Shown one piece after another: positions 35,298 through 43,178 of a DNA stretch of 64,000 nt; position 1 is the first letter of the stretch, and the number at the start of each line of letters is the position of its first letter. The translations under genes and the position numbers were made by a program. Source of the DNA: SZUA-36 sp963801195 (GTDB lineage: Bacteria; Pseudomonadota; Gammaproteobacteria; Xanthomonadales; SZUA-36). Under the pieces are notes generated by a model. The model was not told where the DNA came from, made no database searches, and saw nothing but the letters and a program-made list of their open reading frames with translations. The stretch spans positions 1,240,001 through 1,304,000 of the forward strand of contig CAWDDX010000007.1 of assembly GCA_963801195.1 (NCBI GenBank), written 5' to 3'.

Positions 35298-35321
35298 AAA
35301 AAACCCGCCAGAGGGCGGGTT
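35298..35321 (-). terminator. Rho-independent terminator following tRNA-Ser
   Basis: On the minus strand, stem AACCCGCC/GGCGGGTT with loop CTCT is followed by a run of six T, 8 bases after the tRNA CCA end. Two further copies lie downstream, so some transcription probably passes this one. Confidence 0.75.
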
Positions 35322-35328
35322 ATTTATT

Positions 35329-35419
35329 TGGCGGAGAGGGTGGGATTTGAACCCACGAAGGGCTATTAACCCTTGCCGGTTTTCAAGACCGGTGCATTCA
35401 ACCGCTCTGCCACCTCTCC
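35329..35419 (-). tRNA. tRNA-Ser (anticodon UGA)
   Basis: The acceptor stem GGAGAGG/CCTCTCC, discriminator G and a gene-encoded CCA are visible. The anticodon stem CCGGT/ACCGG encloses the loop CTTGAAA, giving anticodon TGA. The long variable arm (AAGGGTTAATAGCCCTT) is typical of serine tRNAs, and the T arm contains GTTCAAATC. Length is 91 bases with CCA. Its 3' end is duplicated twice downstream in the repeat array. Confidence 0.97.
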
Positions 35420-35635
35420 AAAAATTATGTGGCACTTTTAAGACGCGCAGAATACAGAAAAATGAACGGGTGTACCACCCCTGTCTACCGGCATGTGACA
35501 GTTATATCGAAGTGCTTTAAGATTGTGCCTGCTTTGAATACCCTTTGGGCTCATTGGGGCATTGAACTAACACAAAAATGCCATATCTTAATAAATAACG
35601 TTATTACACACTTTGATGGAGATTTAGCTAAAACT

Positions 35636-36309
35636 ATGAATCAATCACAAATCAGAACTTCAACTGCATTGCCTATGCCGGCAGTGGTGGCGAACAAGGT
35701 ACTACGCAATACCTACGCCCTGCTTTCCATGACACTGTTGTTTTCTGCCGTGATGGCAGGTGTGTCCATGGCGTTGAACTGGCCCTATCCGGGTCCGATC
35801 ATCGTGTTGGTCGGGTATTTTGGTTTGCTGTTCCTCACAACCAAACTGCGTAACAGCCCCTGGGGTATTCTTTCCGTGTTTGCGCTGACAGGATTTATGG
35901 GCGTCACGCTGGGTCCGATTATCAATATGTATCTTTACCGGTTTGGGAACGGCAGTGAGATTGTAATGATGGCACTGGGCGGCACCGGGGTCATATTCCT
36001 GGCGATGTCCGGGCTGGCGCTGACCAGCAAACGGGATTTCTCATTCATGGGTAAATTCCTGGGATTGGCATCCTGGTGGCATTCCTTGCGCGCATGGGCA
36101 ACCTGTTTTTCCAGCTTCCGGCGCTGGGACTGGCTATTTCGAGCATGTTCATACTGTTGATGGCCGGCCTGATCCTCTACCAGACACAGCAAATCATACG
36201 TGGTGGAGAGACCAATTACATCATGGCGACGGTGACTTTGTTTGTCAGTATATTTAACCTCTTTATCAGTTTGCTGCAGATACTGGGTTTCGGTTTTGGC
36301 GACGACTGA
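35636..36309 (+). CDS. yccA: Bax inhibitor-1/YccA family membrane protein (one frame break)
   Basis: A seven-helix UPF0005-type protein; E. coli YccA modulates FtsH protease. The N-terminal part (MNQSQIRTSTALPMPAVVANK...) runs to MGKFLG. The frame is then lost near 36061 and resumes in the adjacent frame as IGILVAFLARMGNLFF to the end at GFGFGDD. Restoring one G in the GGG at that point gives a continuous 224-residue protein of normal length. I set the start at the ATG at 35636. A strong terminator follows. Confidence 0.88.
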
Positions 36310-36330
36310 CGCCTGAAACCTTGCAATGAA

Positions 36331-36360
36331 AAAGACCCGCTTGATGCGGGTCTTTTTTTG
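36331..36360. terminator. Rho-independent terminator after yccA
   Basis: A 10-bp stem AAAGACCCGC/GCGGGTCTTT with loop TTGAT is followed by TTTTG on the plus strand and preceded by A-rich sequence. It can also serve the convergent serS gene on the minus strand. Confidence 0.88.
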
Positions 36361-36386
36361 TTTTGAAACAAGCCTTGAAGACAGGA

Positions 36387-37664
36387 TCAGGGGGTAATGA
36401 CCTCCAAGCCGCCCATATACGGACGCAACACGTCCGGAACCCGAATTGAACCATCCTGTTGCTGGTAGTTTTCCAGAACTGCTATCAGGGTGCGGCCAAC
36501 GGCCAGGCCCGAGCCATTCAGGGTATGCACCAGTTCGGTTTTGCCGGTATCCGGGTTGCGTACCCTGGCCTTCATTCGTCGCGCCTGGAAATCGCTGCAA
36601 TTGCTGCAGGACGATATTTCACGGTATGCACCCTGCCCCGGCAGCCAGACTTCGATGTCATAGGTCTTGGCGGCTGAAAAGCCCATATCACCGGTACACA
36701 ATACGATCGTCCGGTAGGCCAGGTTCAATTTTTGCAGGATCCTCTCGGCATGGCCGACCAGCGCCTCGTGCGCCTGTTCCGATTGTTTCGCCTGCACGAT
36801 ATGCACCAGCTCAACTTTTTCAAACTGGTGTTGGCGGATCATACCGCGTGTGTCCTGACCGGCCGAACCGGCCTCACGCCGGAAGCACGGTGTCTGTGCG
36901 ACGTATTTGAGCGGCAACTCCTCGATGTTGAAAATCTGGTCGGCCGCAAGGTTTGTTACCGGTACTTCCGCCGTCGGCACCAGGTACCTGGGTGGATCGT
37001 CGGTGGTGGCGAAGGCGTCGTCGGCAAACTTTGGTAACTGGCCGGTGCCCTGCATGGTTTCCCCCTTAACGAGGTACGGCACGTAGACCTCGGTATAACC
37101 GTGCTCGCCGGTGTGTACATCCAGCATGAATTGGGCAAGGGCGCGGTGCAGACGGGCAAAGGATGATTTCAACAGGGTGAAACGCGCGCCAGCGAGTTTT
37201 GCAGCGGCTTCCGCATCCATTAGTTTGTGTAACTCTCCCAGTTCTACATGATCCCTGGGCTTGAATTCAAACTCGGGTTGCTGACCCCACCTACGCAGTT
37301 CGACATTATCGCTTTCATCAAAGCCAATGGGGACATCGGCCGCGGCGAGATTGGGCATGTCCAGCAGCCAGGCGGCCTGCTCGTCGCGTACTTCCCTGAA
37401 CCGGGACTCAACGGTTTTAAGGTCGTCGCCAAGTTTGGTGACCGCGGCCAGCAAGGGTTGTATGTCTTCGCCTCTTGCCTTGGCCTGGCCAATGGATTTC
37501 GCGCTGGAGTTCCGTTGACTCTGTAGCTCTTCCACCTCTACTTGCAGTGTCTTACGAAGTGCTTCCAGGGCCTCGTACGCGGCGGAATCCAGGGTGTAGC
37601 CGCGGGTCTTGAGCGCGGCAACGGTTACATCCAGGTCATATCTTAGAATTTGGTGATCAAGCAT
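36387..37664 (-). CDS. serS: Seryl-tRNA synthetase
   Basis: A 425-residue class II synthetase. It has an N-terminal coiled-coil tRNA-binding arm (about residues 27-105), then the Ser-binding TAEVPVTNL, motif 2 (FRREAGSAGQDTRGMIRQHQF) and motif 3 (GSGLAVGRTLIAVLENYQ). Full length. It is the last gene of ftsK-lolA-serS. The rarA gene that usually sits between lolA and serS in relatives is missing. A tRNA-Ser gene happens to lie about 1 kb away. Confidence 0.97.
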   Translation of the reverse strand: MLDHQILRYDLDVTVAALKTRGYTLDSAAYEALEALRKTLQVEVEELQSQRNSSAKSIGQAKARGEDIQPLLAAVTKLGDDLKTVESRFREVRDEQAAWLLDMPNLAAADVPIGFDESDNVELRRWGQQPEFEFKPRDHVELGELHKLMDAEAAAKLAGARFTLLKSSFARLHRALAQFMLDVHTGEHGYTEVYVPYLVKGETMQGTGQLPKFADDAFATTDDPPRYLVPTAEVPVTNLAADQIFNIEELPLKYVAQTPCFRREAGSAGQDTRGMIRQHQFEKVELVHIVQAKQSEQAHEALVGHAERILQKLNLAYRTIVLCTGDMGFSAAKTYDIEVWLPGQGAYREISSCSNCSDFQARRMKARVRNPDTGKTELVHTLNGSGLAVGRTLIAVLENYQQQDGSIRVPDVLRPYMGGLEVITP

Positions 37665-37705
37665 TGAAGTTTCTATTGGTTGAAATTTGGCCGAATTGTA
37701 ACACT

Positions 37706-38353
37706 TCAGTCGGGCAGCGCGGCGACTCCAACGACATCCGTACCCTCTGGCGGCGTGAAGTGAAACAAGTCCTGATCAGCCGGCTGGTTGACCTCTACGT
37801 TCGTAAAATGAATTTCGGTCCTTTGTCCAAAAGCGTCTTCCATAGCCATCATGCGAATCCCGCCCGGGACCAGCCCCAGGAGAATCCGCTCAAACTCGGA
37901 ATCACTATCCAGGCTCCTCAATTCCAGCAGCATCATGTCATCAAAATCACCGAGTTCGGCGACTTTGAAACGCGTATCCAGGCGGCTGACGTCGGCAAGC
38001 ACCATCAAGGGTGAATCCGTCGCCTGTTCGGACTGCGGTTTAACCGTCACCTGTTCCAACGATTGGTCATAGATCCAGATGTTCTTGCCATCGGCAACAA
38101 TGATTTCCGGGAATTCACCGGTGTAAACCCAGCGCAGTTTATCCGGCACCTGCAGCCAGACCTGACCTTCGGTTTGATCCTGTATACGCCCGTCCTGCGA
38201 TTTGACCGTCTGAGTAAATTCGGCCTGAAATCTCTGCAGGTTGGTGGCAAATCGTTCAAGTTCACCGCGGGCTGATCCGCCGTCAGCCGCCGCGGCAAAA
38301 GGAGCTGCGAGCAACAAATTCACCGATAAAATGGTGCTGACAAAAATATTCAT
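37706..38353 (-). CDS. lolA: Outer-membrane lipoprotein carrier protein LolA
   Basis: A 215-residue periplasmic chaperone that carries lipoproteins from the LolCD transporter to the outer membrane. It has an N-terminal signal peptide ending near AAPFAAAA, then the LolA start LERFATNLQRFQAEFTQTV and conserved KLRWVYTGEFPEIIVADG. It is 2 bases downstream of ftsK. Confidence 0.94.
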   Translation of the reverse strand: MNIFVSTILSVNLLLAAPFAAAADGGSARGELERFATNLQRFQAEFTQTVKSQDGRIQDQTEGQVWLQVPDKLRWVYTGEFPEIIVADGKNIWIYDQSLEQVTVKPQSEQATDSPLMVLADVSRLDTRFKVAELGDFDDMMLLELRSLDSDSEFERILLGLVPGGIRMMAMEDAFGQRTEIHFTNVEVNQPADQDLFHFTPPEGTDVVGVAALPD

Positions 38354-38355
38354 GG

Positions 38356-40677
38356 TTAATCCCTGGGCGGTGGTGGTGCCAGTACTTCACGCTGACCGTT
38401 ATGTTCGGGCTGAGAGACCACGCCACTCGACTCCATTTCCTCGATGATTCGCGCTGCGCGGTTGTAACCGATCCGCAGGTGGCGTTGAACACTGGATATC
38501 GATGCCTTTCTCGACTCCGTAACCCAGGCAACAGCTTCGTCATAAAGTTCATCCTGGTCGCTCGGCGTTTCCTTGGGAATACCGCTGGCACTAATGGTCA
38601 ATCCATCGGTGGTCATTTGCGACTCTTCCAGTATTTCGTCCACGTAATTCGGTTCACCCAGCGATTTGAGGTAATTGACGACCGCATGAACTTCATGGTC
38701 ATCCACGAACGCACCATGTACACGTTCGGGTATGGCTGTACCAGGTGGCATATATAGCATGTCACCGTGACCAAGCAGTTGCTCGGCACCCATCTGGTCA
38801 AGAATGGTGCGCGAATCGACACGTGAGGAAACCTGGAATGCGATGCGTGTCGGGATATTCGCCTTGATCAGGCCGGTTATCACGTCCACTGAAGGCCGCT
38901 GCGTTGCCAGGATCAAATGGATACCGGATGCACGGGCTTTTTGCGCCAGGCGGGCAATCAGTTCATCGATCTTCTTGCCCAGGATCATCATCATGTCGGC
39001 CAGTTCGTCGATAATGACAACGATATAAGGCAGATGCTCAAGATCCGGCGCTTCTTCGTCCGGATTAAATTCATCGGGCTTGAAAAGCGGGTCTTTCAAA
39101 GGTTTCCCGGCCTCAATGGCATCACGTACCTTTTTATTGAATCCCGTCAGGTTGCGGACGCCCTCCGCCGACATCAGGCGATAGCGCCGCTCCATTTCCG
39201 CCACGCACCAGCGCAAGGCATTGGCGGCTTCTTTCATATCGGTGACCACGGGCGCCAGCAAATGCGGGATGTCGGCGTAGATGGACAGTTCCAGCATTTT
39301 CGGATCGATCATTACCAGTCGGACTTCTTCGGGACCCGATTTGTATAAAAGACTCAGGATCATGGCATTGAGCGCCACGGACTTGCCCGAACCGGTCGTG
39401 CCGGCAACGAGAAGATGCGGCATCCGGGCCAGGTTCGCAACGACGGGTCGGCCTGAGATGCTCTTCCCCAGCGAAAGCGTCAATGGGTGTGATGATTTTT
39501 CGTAGGCCTCGGAACGCAGGATTTCCGAGAGGAAGACCATCTGCCGGTTGGTATTGGGTATTTCCAGACCGATGGTCGACTTTCCGGGAATCACTTCCAC
39601 GACACGTACGGAAACGATACTGAGCCCGCGTGCGAGGTCCTTGGCCAGACCCATTATCTGCGCCGATTTAACACCGGCTGCAGGTTCCAGTTCAAAGCGT
39701 GTAATCACGGGGCCGGGGTGTACGGCTACAACGTCCACCTGAACGCCAAAGTCGGCCAGCTTTAGCTCGACCTGCTTTGAAAGCGCCTGCAGGGCGGGTT
39801 CACTATAGCCCGGCAACTGGTCATGGGGTTCGTCCAGCAAATCCAGCGGTGGTAGCAAATCCGTTGGAATGTGAGTAAACAGCGGTCGCTGCTTCTCCCG
39901 GGCGACGCGCTGGCTGACCGGCTCTTGCGGCATGCTGATCTGCGGTTCAATCTTGGGCGCCGTTTTACCCCTTTGACGGATTGAATCCGTTTTGCGAACT
40001 ACCTCACGCTTGGCCTTTGCCCGTCGTCCCGCAAACCAGTCACGCAAATTGGCAATACTTGTGAGTAACCAGTCAAAGATACCAAGGGTGATTTTTCCGG
40101 TGATGTCCATGACCCGGAACCAGGACAAACCGGTAAACAGGGTAATACCGACCAGCATCATGGAAAACAGGAACAACGTGGCGCCGAGCATCCCGGTCCA
40201 CTGTAGTAGCGGGGACGCAACCACCGCACCGATGACGCCGCCACCGTTGGCGGGCATACTGCCTGCCGGCGGCAGCAAATGCATATCGCTGAGCCCTGTC
40301 GAAGAAAGCAGGAATAAAGCCAGGCCGGTAATGACCGCGACCACCTCGATTACGCCCGTATCGGATTCGAGGGAATTTTTACTCCAGACCCGCCAACCGG
40401 CAAAAACCGAGATGACGGGCAAAAGATAGGCGACATAACCGGTCAAGCCCAGGAAGGCATCCGCGATCCAGGCGCCGAGAATCCGGCCGGCGTTCTGTAC
40501 ATGGTCAGAATTGGTGGTGCTGAAAGGACCCGGGTCGGTCGGACTGTAGGTAAACAGGCACGCAACCAGGTACACGGCTATCAGAATGGAAAGCAAAAAT
40601 GCGCTTTCCCTGAGATGGTGTGTCAACCGGGACGGCTTTGTTGCGACTTGAGTGGCTTTCTTTCGAGCTTGCGGCAA
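38356..40677 (-). CDS. ftsK: DNA translocase FtsK
   Basis: A 773-residue septal DNA pump for chromosome dimer resolution. The N-terminus has about four to five transmembrane helices, followed by a short linker (charged, with RRAKAKREVVRKTD), then the motor with Walker A (VAGTTGSGKSVALN) and Walker B (IVVIIDELADMM). The C-terminal gamma winged helix (SSVQRHLRIGYNRAARIIEEM) is intact. The linker is much shorter than in E. coli FtsK (1329 residues), as in many bacteria. The start appears to be TTG at 40677 after AAGGTAG; an in-frame stop lies just upstream. Confidence 0.95.
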   Translation of the reverse strand: MPQARKKATQVATKPSRLTHHLRESAFLLSILIAVYLVACLFTYSPTDPGPFSTTNSDHVQNAGRILGAWIADAFLGLTGYVAYLLPVISVFAGWRVWSKNSLESDTGVIEVVAVITGLALFLLSSTGLSDMHLLPPAGSMPANGGGVIGAVVASPLLQWTGMLGATLFLFSMMLVGITLFTGLSWFRVMDITGKITLGIFDWLLTSIANLRDWFAGRRAKAKREVVRKTDSIRQRGKTAPKIEPQISMPQEPVSQRVAREKQRPLFTHIPTDLLPPLDLLDEPHDQLPGYSEPALQALSKQVELKLADFGVQVDVVAVHPGPVITRFELEPAAGVKSAQIMGLAKDLARGLSIVSVRVVEVIPGKSTIGLEIPNTNRQMVFLSEILRSEAYEKSSHPLTLSLGKSISGRPVVANLARMPHLLVAGTTGSGKSVALNAMILSLLYKSGPEEVRLVMIDPKMLELSIYADIPHLLAPVVTDMKEAANALRWCVAEMERRYRLMSAEGVRNLTGFNKKVRDAIEAGKPLKDPLFKPDEFNPDEEAPDLEHLPYIVVIIDELADMMMILGKKIDELIARLAQKARASGIHLILATQRPSVDVITGLIKANIPTRIAFQVSSRVDSRTILDQMGAEQLLGHGDMLYMPPGTAIPERVHGAFVDDHEVHAVVNYLKSLGEPNYVDEILEESQMTTDGLTISASGIPKETPSDQDELYDEAVAWVTESRKASISSVQRHLRIGYNRAARIIEEMESSGVVSQPEHNGQREVLAPPPPRD

Positions 40678-40975
40678 TGTTATCTACCTTATAAGGTTTA
40701 TTATTTAAGTACTTAAAATTGAAGTTAAATGAAGCCTGCTTACGCGGCTATATTAACCTGTAGAAAATACATTTCAAGCCATAATGCCACAATCGTTTCC
40801 AAACGTGGCGTCAATCCTCAAGACAGGCATATGGAATATGGGTCCGATCAGTTAAAATGCAAAACTTGAATATGCATTTTGCAACCTCAAACTGGTCAGG
40901 GCAGAACATAGCAGCGCACATTATCAGGTACCTGGCGAGTAGATCGGGAGTCAGTTATTCACGGAGCAATTATAC
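40678..40975. other. ftsK-trxB divergent intergenic region with two perfect palindromes
   Basis: A perfect 12-base palindrome (ACCTTATAAGGT) lies at 40686-40697 and a perfect 14-base palindrome (TTTAAGTACTTAAA) at 40704-40717, close to the ftsK start. Either could be an operator or chance in AT-rich DNA. The lrp gene, which lies here in E. coli, is absent. The trxB Shine-Dalgarno is GGAGC, 9 bases before its ATG. Confidence 0.4.
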
Positions 40976-41941
40976 ATGAGCGATATCAAACACCACCGCC
41001 TGCTGATTGTCGGTTCAGGTCCCGCCGGTTATACCGCGGCTATTTATGCTGCACGCGCCAACCTCAAACCCACGATCATTACCGGTATTCAGCAAGGTGG
41101 TCAACTGACGACCACCACCGACGTCGATAACTGGCCGGGTGATGCTGAAGGCGTGCAGGGTCCCGAACTGATGGAACGGATGCTGGCCCATGCGCAAAGG
41201 TTTGAAACTGAAGTAATATTTGACCATATTCACAGCGCTGACCTGAACCAAAAGCCATTCCTTCTGGAAGGAGATTCAGGCAAGTACAGCTGTGACGCAC
41301 TGGTGATTGCCACCGGCGCCAGTGCAAAGTACCTTGGCCTGCCCTCGGAACAGGCTTACATGGGTCAGGGCGTGTCGGCCTGTGCGACCTGCGACGGATT
41401 CTTTTACCGTGGTCGTAAGGTGGCGGTCATCGGTGGCGGCAATACGGCAGCGGAGGAAGCGCTTTACCTCTCAAACCTGGCGTCTGAAGTCGTGTTGGTC
41501 CATCGTCGCGATGAATTGCGCGCAGAAAAGATCCTGCAGGACCGTTTGTTTGAAAAAGCAAGGAGCGGCAACGTGCGCTTCATGTGGGACAACAACGTCG
41601 AGGAGGTCCTGGGCGGCGATACCGGGGTATCAGGGCTGAAACTGATACATGCAAAAACCGGCGAGATTGCCGAGATTGATGTGGATGGCGTTTTTATCGC
41701 CATCGGCCACAATCCCAACTCGGAGGTGTTCAAAGGCCAACTCGATATGAAAAACGGTTATATAAAGATCAGGAGCGGTACCGAGGGTTTCGCAACCATG
41801 ACCAGCGTACCCGGTGTATTTGCTGCCGGCGACGTCACCGATCACGTTTACCGCCAGGCTGTCACTTCAGCTGGCTTTGGATGCATGGCTGCACTCGACG
41901 CCGACCTCTGGCTGGAAGAGCAGAAAGTCACGACTGCCTGA
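40976..41941 (+). CDS. trxB: Thioredoxin-disulfide reductase
   Basis: A 321-residue flavoenzyme that reduces thioredoxin with NADPH. It has the FAD fold GSGPAGYTAAIYAA, the redox-active CATCDG, the NADPH-binding VIGGGNTAAEEALYL and the C-terminal FAD motif GVFAAGDVTDHVYRQ. Full length. It is followed 19 bases later by aat, and the trxB-aat association is also seen around the E. coli cyd locus. Confidence 0.97.
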   Translation: MSDIKHHRLLIVGSGPAGYTAAIYAARANLKPTIITGIQQGGQLTTTTDVDNWPGDAEGVQGPELMERMLAHAQRFETEVIFDHIHSADLNQKPFLLEGDSGKYSCDALVIATGASAKYLGLPSEQAYMGQGVSACATCDGFFYRGRKVAVIGGGNTAAEEALYLSNLASEVVLVHRRDELRAEKILQDRLFEKARSGNVRFMWDNNVEEVLGGDTGVSGLKLIHAKTGEIAEIDVDGVFIAIGHNPNSEVFKGQLDMKNGYIKIRSGTEGFATMTSVPGVFAAGDVTDHVYRQAVTSAGFGCMAALDADLWLEEQKVTTA

Positions 41942-41960
41942 ATCGTGTTTTGCTGACGTC

Positions 41961-42659
41961 GTGATTCCGATACTCGGCCAGGATCCGGAATCACCGTTTC
42001 CACCAACACACGAGGCCCTTGACTACCCCCCGGGTCTGTTGGCGATTGGCGGAGATTTGTCCCCTCCCCGGCTCATTAACGCATACCGTCAGGGGATCTT
42101 TCCCTGGTTTTCCGATGACCAGCCCATCCTGTGGTGGTCACCGTCGCCACGTTGCGTGATTTACCCCGATAGCGTTCATGTTTCACGCCGCTTACGCCGG
42201 CGTTACAACCAGGGCGGGTTTACCCTGACCATGGACCAGTCCTTCAGGGCGGTCATTGAGGCTTGTGCTGGCCCACGAAGTGATTGCGACGGCACCTGGA
42301 TTACCGCTGAAATGCAGACCGCCTACATCCACTTGCACGAAACGGGTATCGCGCATTCTGTTGAAATCACCTATGGAGACGAACTGGTTGGCGGCATCTA
42401 CGGGCTGGCATTGGGGCGGGTGTTTTTTGGAGAGTCCATGTTCAGCAAAAAGGTGGACGCGAGCAAGATTGCGCTCGTGACATTGTGCCGCCAATTGCAG
42501 CAATGGGGGTTCGTGCTGCTGGACTGCCAGGTTAGCAATTCACATCTGCTGCGCATGGGTGCACAAGAAATTTCACGGCAGGCGTTTGACGGGTACCTGG
42601 CCTCGGCCGGCGGACCCGACCATTGGGGGCAGGAACTCTGCCCTGAAAAACGCTGGTAA
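41961..42659 (+). CDS. aat: Leucyl/phenylalanyl-tRNA-protein transferase
   Basis: A 232-residue enzyme that adds Leu or Phe to N-terminal Arg/Lys of proteins for N-end-rule degradation. It has the family N-terminus PPGLLAIGGDLSPPRLINAY, then GIFPWFSDDQPILWWSPSPR and VGGIYGLALGRVFFGESMF. I chose the GTG at 41961 because homologues begin at I-P-x-L-G. The in-frame ATG at 41814 lies inside trxB. Confidence 0.94.
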   Translation: MIPILGQDPESPFPPTHEALDYPPGLLAIGGDLSPPRLINAYRQGIFPWFSDDQPILWWSPSPRCVIYPDSVHVSRRLRRRYNQGGFTLTMDQSFRAVIEACAGPRSDCDGTWITAEMQTAYIHLHETGIAHSVEITYGDELVGGIYGLALGRVFFGESMFSKKVDASKIALVTLCRQLQQWGFVLLDCQVSNSHLLRMGAQEISRQAFDGYLASAGGPDHWGQELCPEKRW

Positions 42660-42918
42660 GCTAGCCCGCAAATTGCACCAGCCGGTAGCGGGCCTCTCGA
42701 TAAGCAAATGATTTGCTTGAATTAAAAGACATTATTTCAAATCAACCCCGCGGTACACTTTGTACCCGGCCCGCTACCTATCCCGGCTCTGGCTTGTGCA
42801 GACACCACTGGACTTGGTCTTCCTTCAGGTCATAGCTGCGGCTATGACCTTCAGTCCAGCTCGGCGCCCAGCGGCACCTGCCCGGCGCCACATTCCGAGA
42901 TGCTGGTGCACAACCGGG
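42660..42918. repeat. Structured non-coding stretch with a dispersed-repeat segment
   Basis: No gene is visible. A nearly perfect hairpin at about 42827-42851 (AGGTCATAGC/GCTATGACCT) is enclosed by an outer CTGGACT/AGTCCAG pair. The segment at about 42758-42795 (TTTGTACCCGGCCCG and TATCCCGGCTCTGG) resembles DNA at 8698-8738 inside ygfX. The stretch abuts the MITE-like element that follows, so the gap may hold nested repeats. Confidence 0.45.
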
Positions 42919-43178
42919 CTAGCAGCCTGTCGGACTTGACCGATCGTAACGAGGGCAAGGTGAATTGATGCGCAGCATCAAGAGAGGGTACCCTGGGGTA
43001 AAATCCGATTTGAGATAGATTTTTCGATCTTTTGAGGAGAATAGCACCGCTATTTAACGAAAAAGATCGGGAAATCTGGCCAAATTCGGGTTTTTCGCAC
43101 GACCACATGGATGTGGGAGGTAGGGTAACGCATGGAGCAGTTGCCGAGTAGATCATGTTAAGTCCGACAGACTGTTAG
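42919..43178. mobile_element. MITE-like element, 260 bp, with 19-base terminal inverted repeats
   Basis: The left end is CTAGCAGCCTGTCGGACTT (42919-42937) and the right end its reverse complement with two mismatches (43160-43178). If the outer CTAG/TTAG are taken as target duplications, the core repeat is 15 bases. The interior has no transposase. A 101-codon minus-strand frame (42851-43156) spans it but is interrupted by the structure of the element and resembles no protein I can support. The right end supplies the stop codon of the neighbouring gene at 43175. Confidence 0.65.

Larger units (their letters stand above)
34928..35346 (-). repeat. Tandem 180/181-bp repeats carrying the tRNA-Ser 3' end
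   Basis: Two full units begin at 34928 and 35109, and a partial third begins at 35289 and runs into the tRNA gene. Units are nearly identical: they differ by one T in GGGATTGACT versus GGGATGACT, and by G/A in the hairpin loop. Each contains a terminator-like hairpin and an 18-base copy of the tRNA 3' end including the encoded CCA (34968-34985 and 35149-35166, equal to 35329-35346). Each full unit also has a GC-rich stretch with three consecutive stem-loops. This is the arrangement known from the E. coli tyrT locus. Confidence 0.9.

Noticed and set aside
42851..43156. A 101-codon minus-strand frame with a plausible start
   Set aside because: It spans the second MITE-like element and part of the adjacent hairpin. 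Composition and ends follow the repeat, not a protein family.
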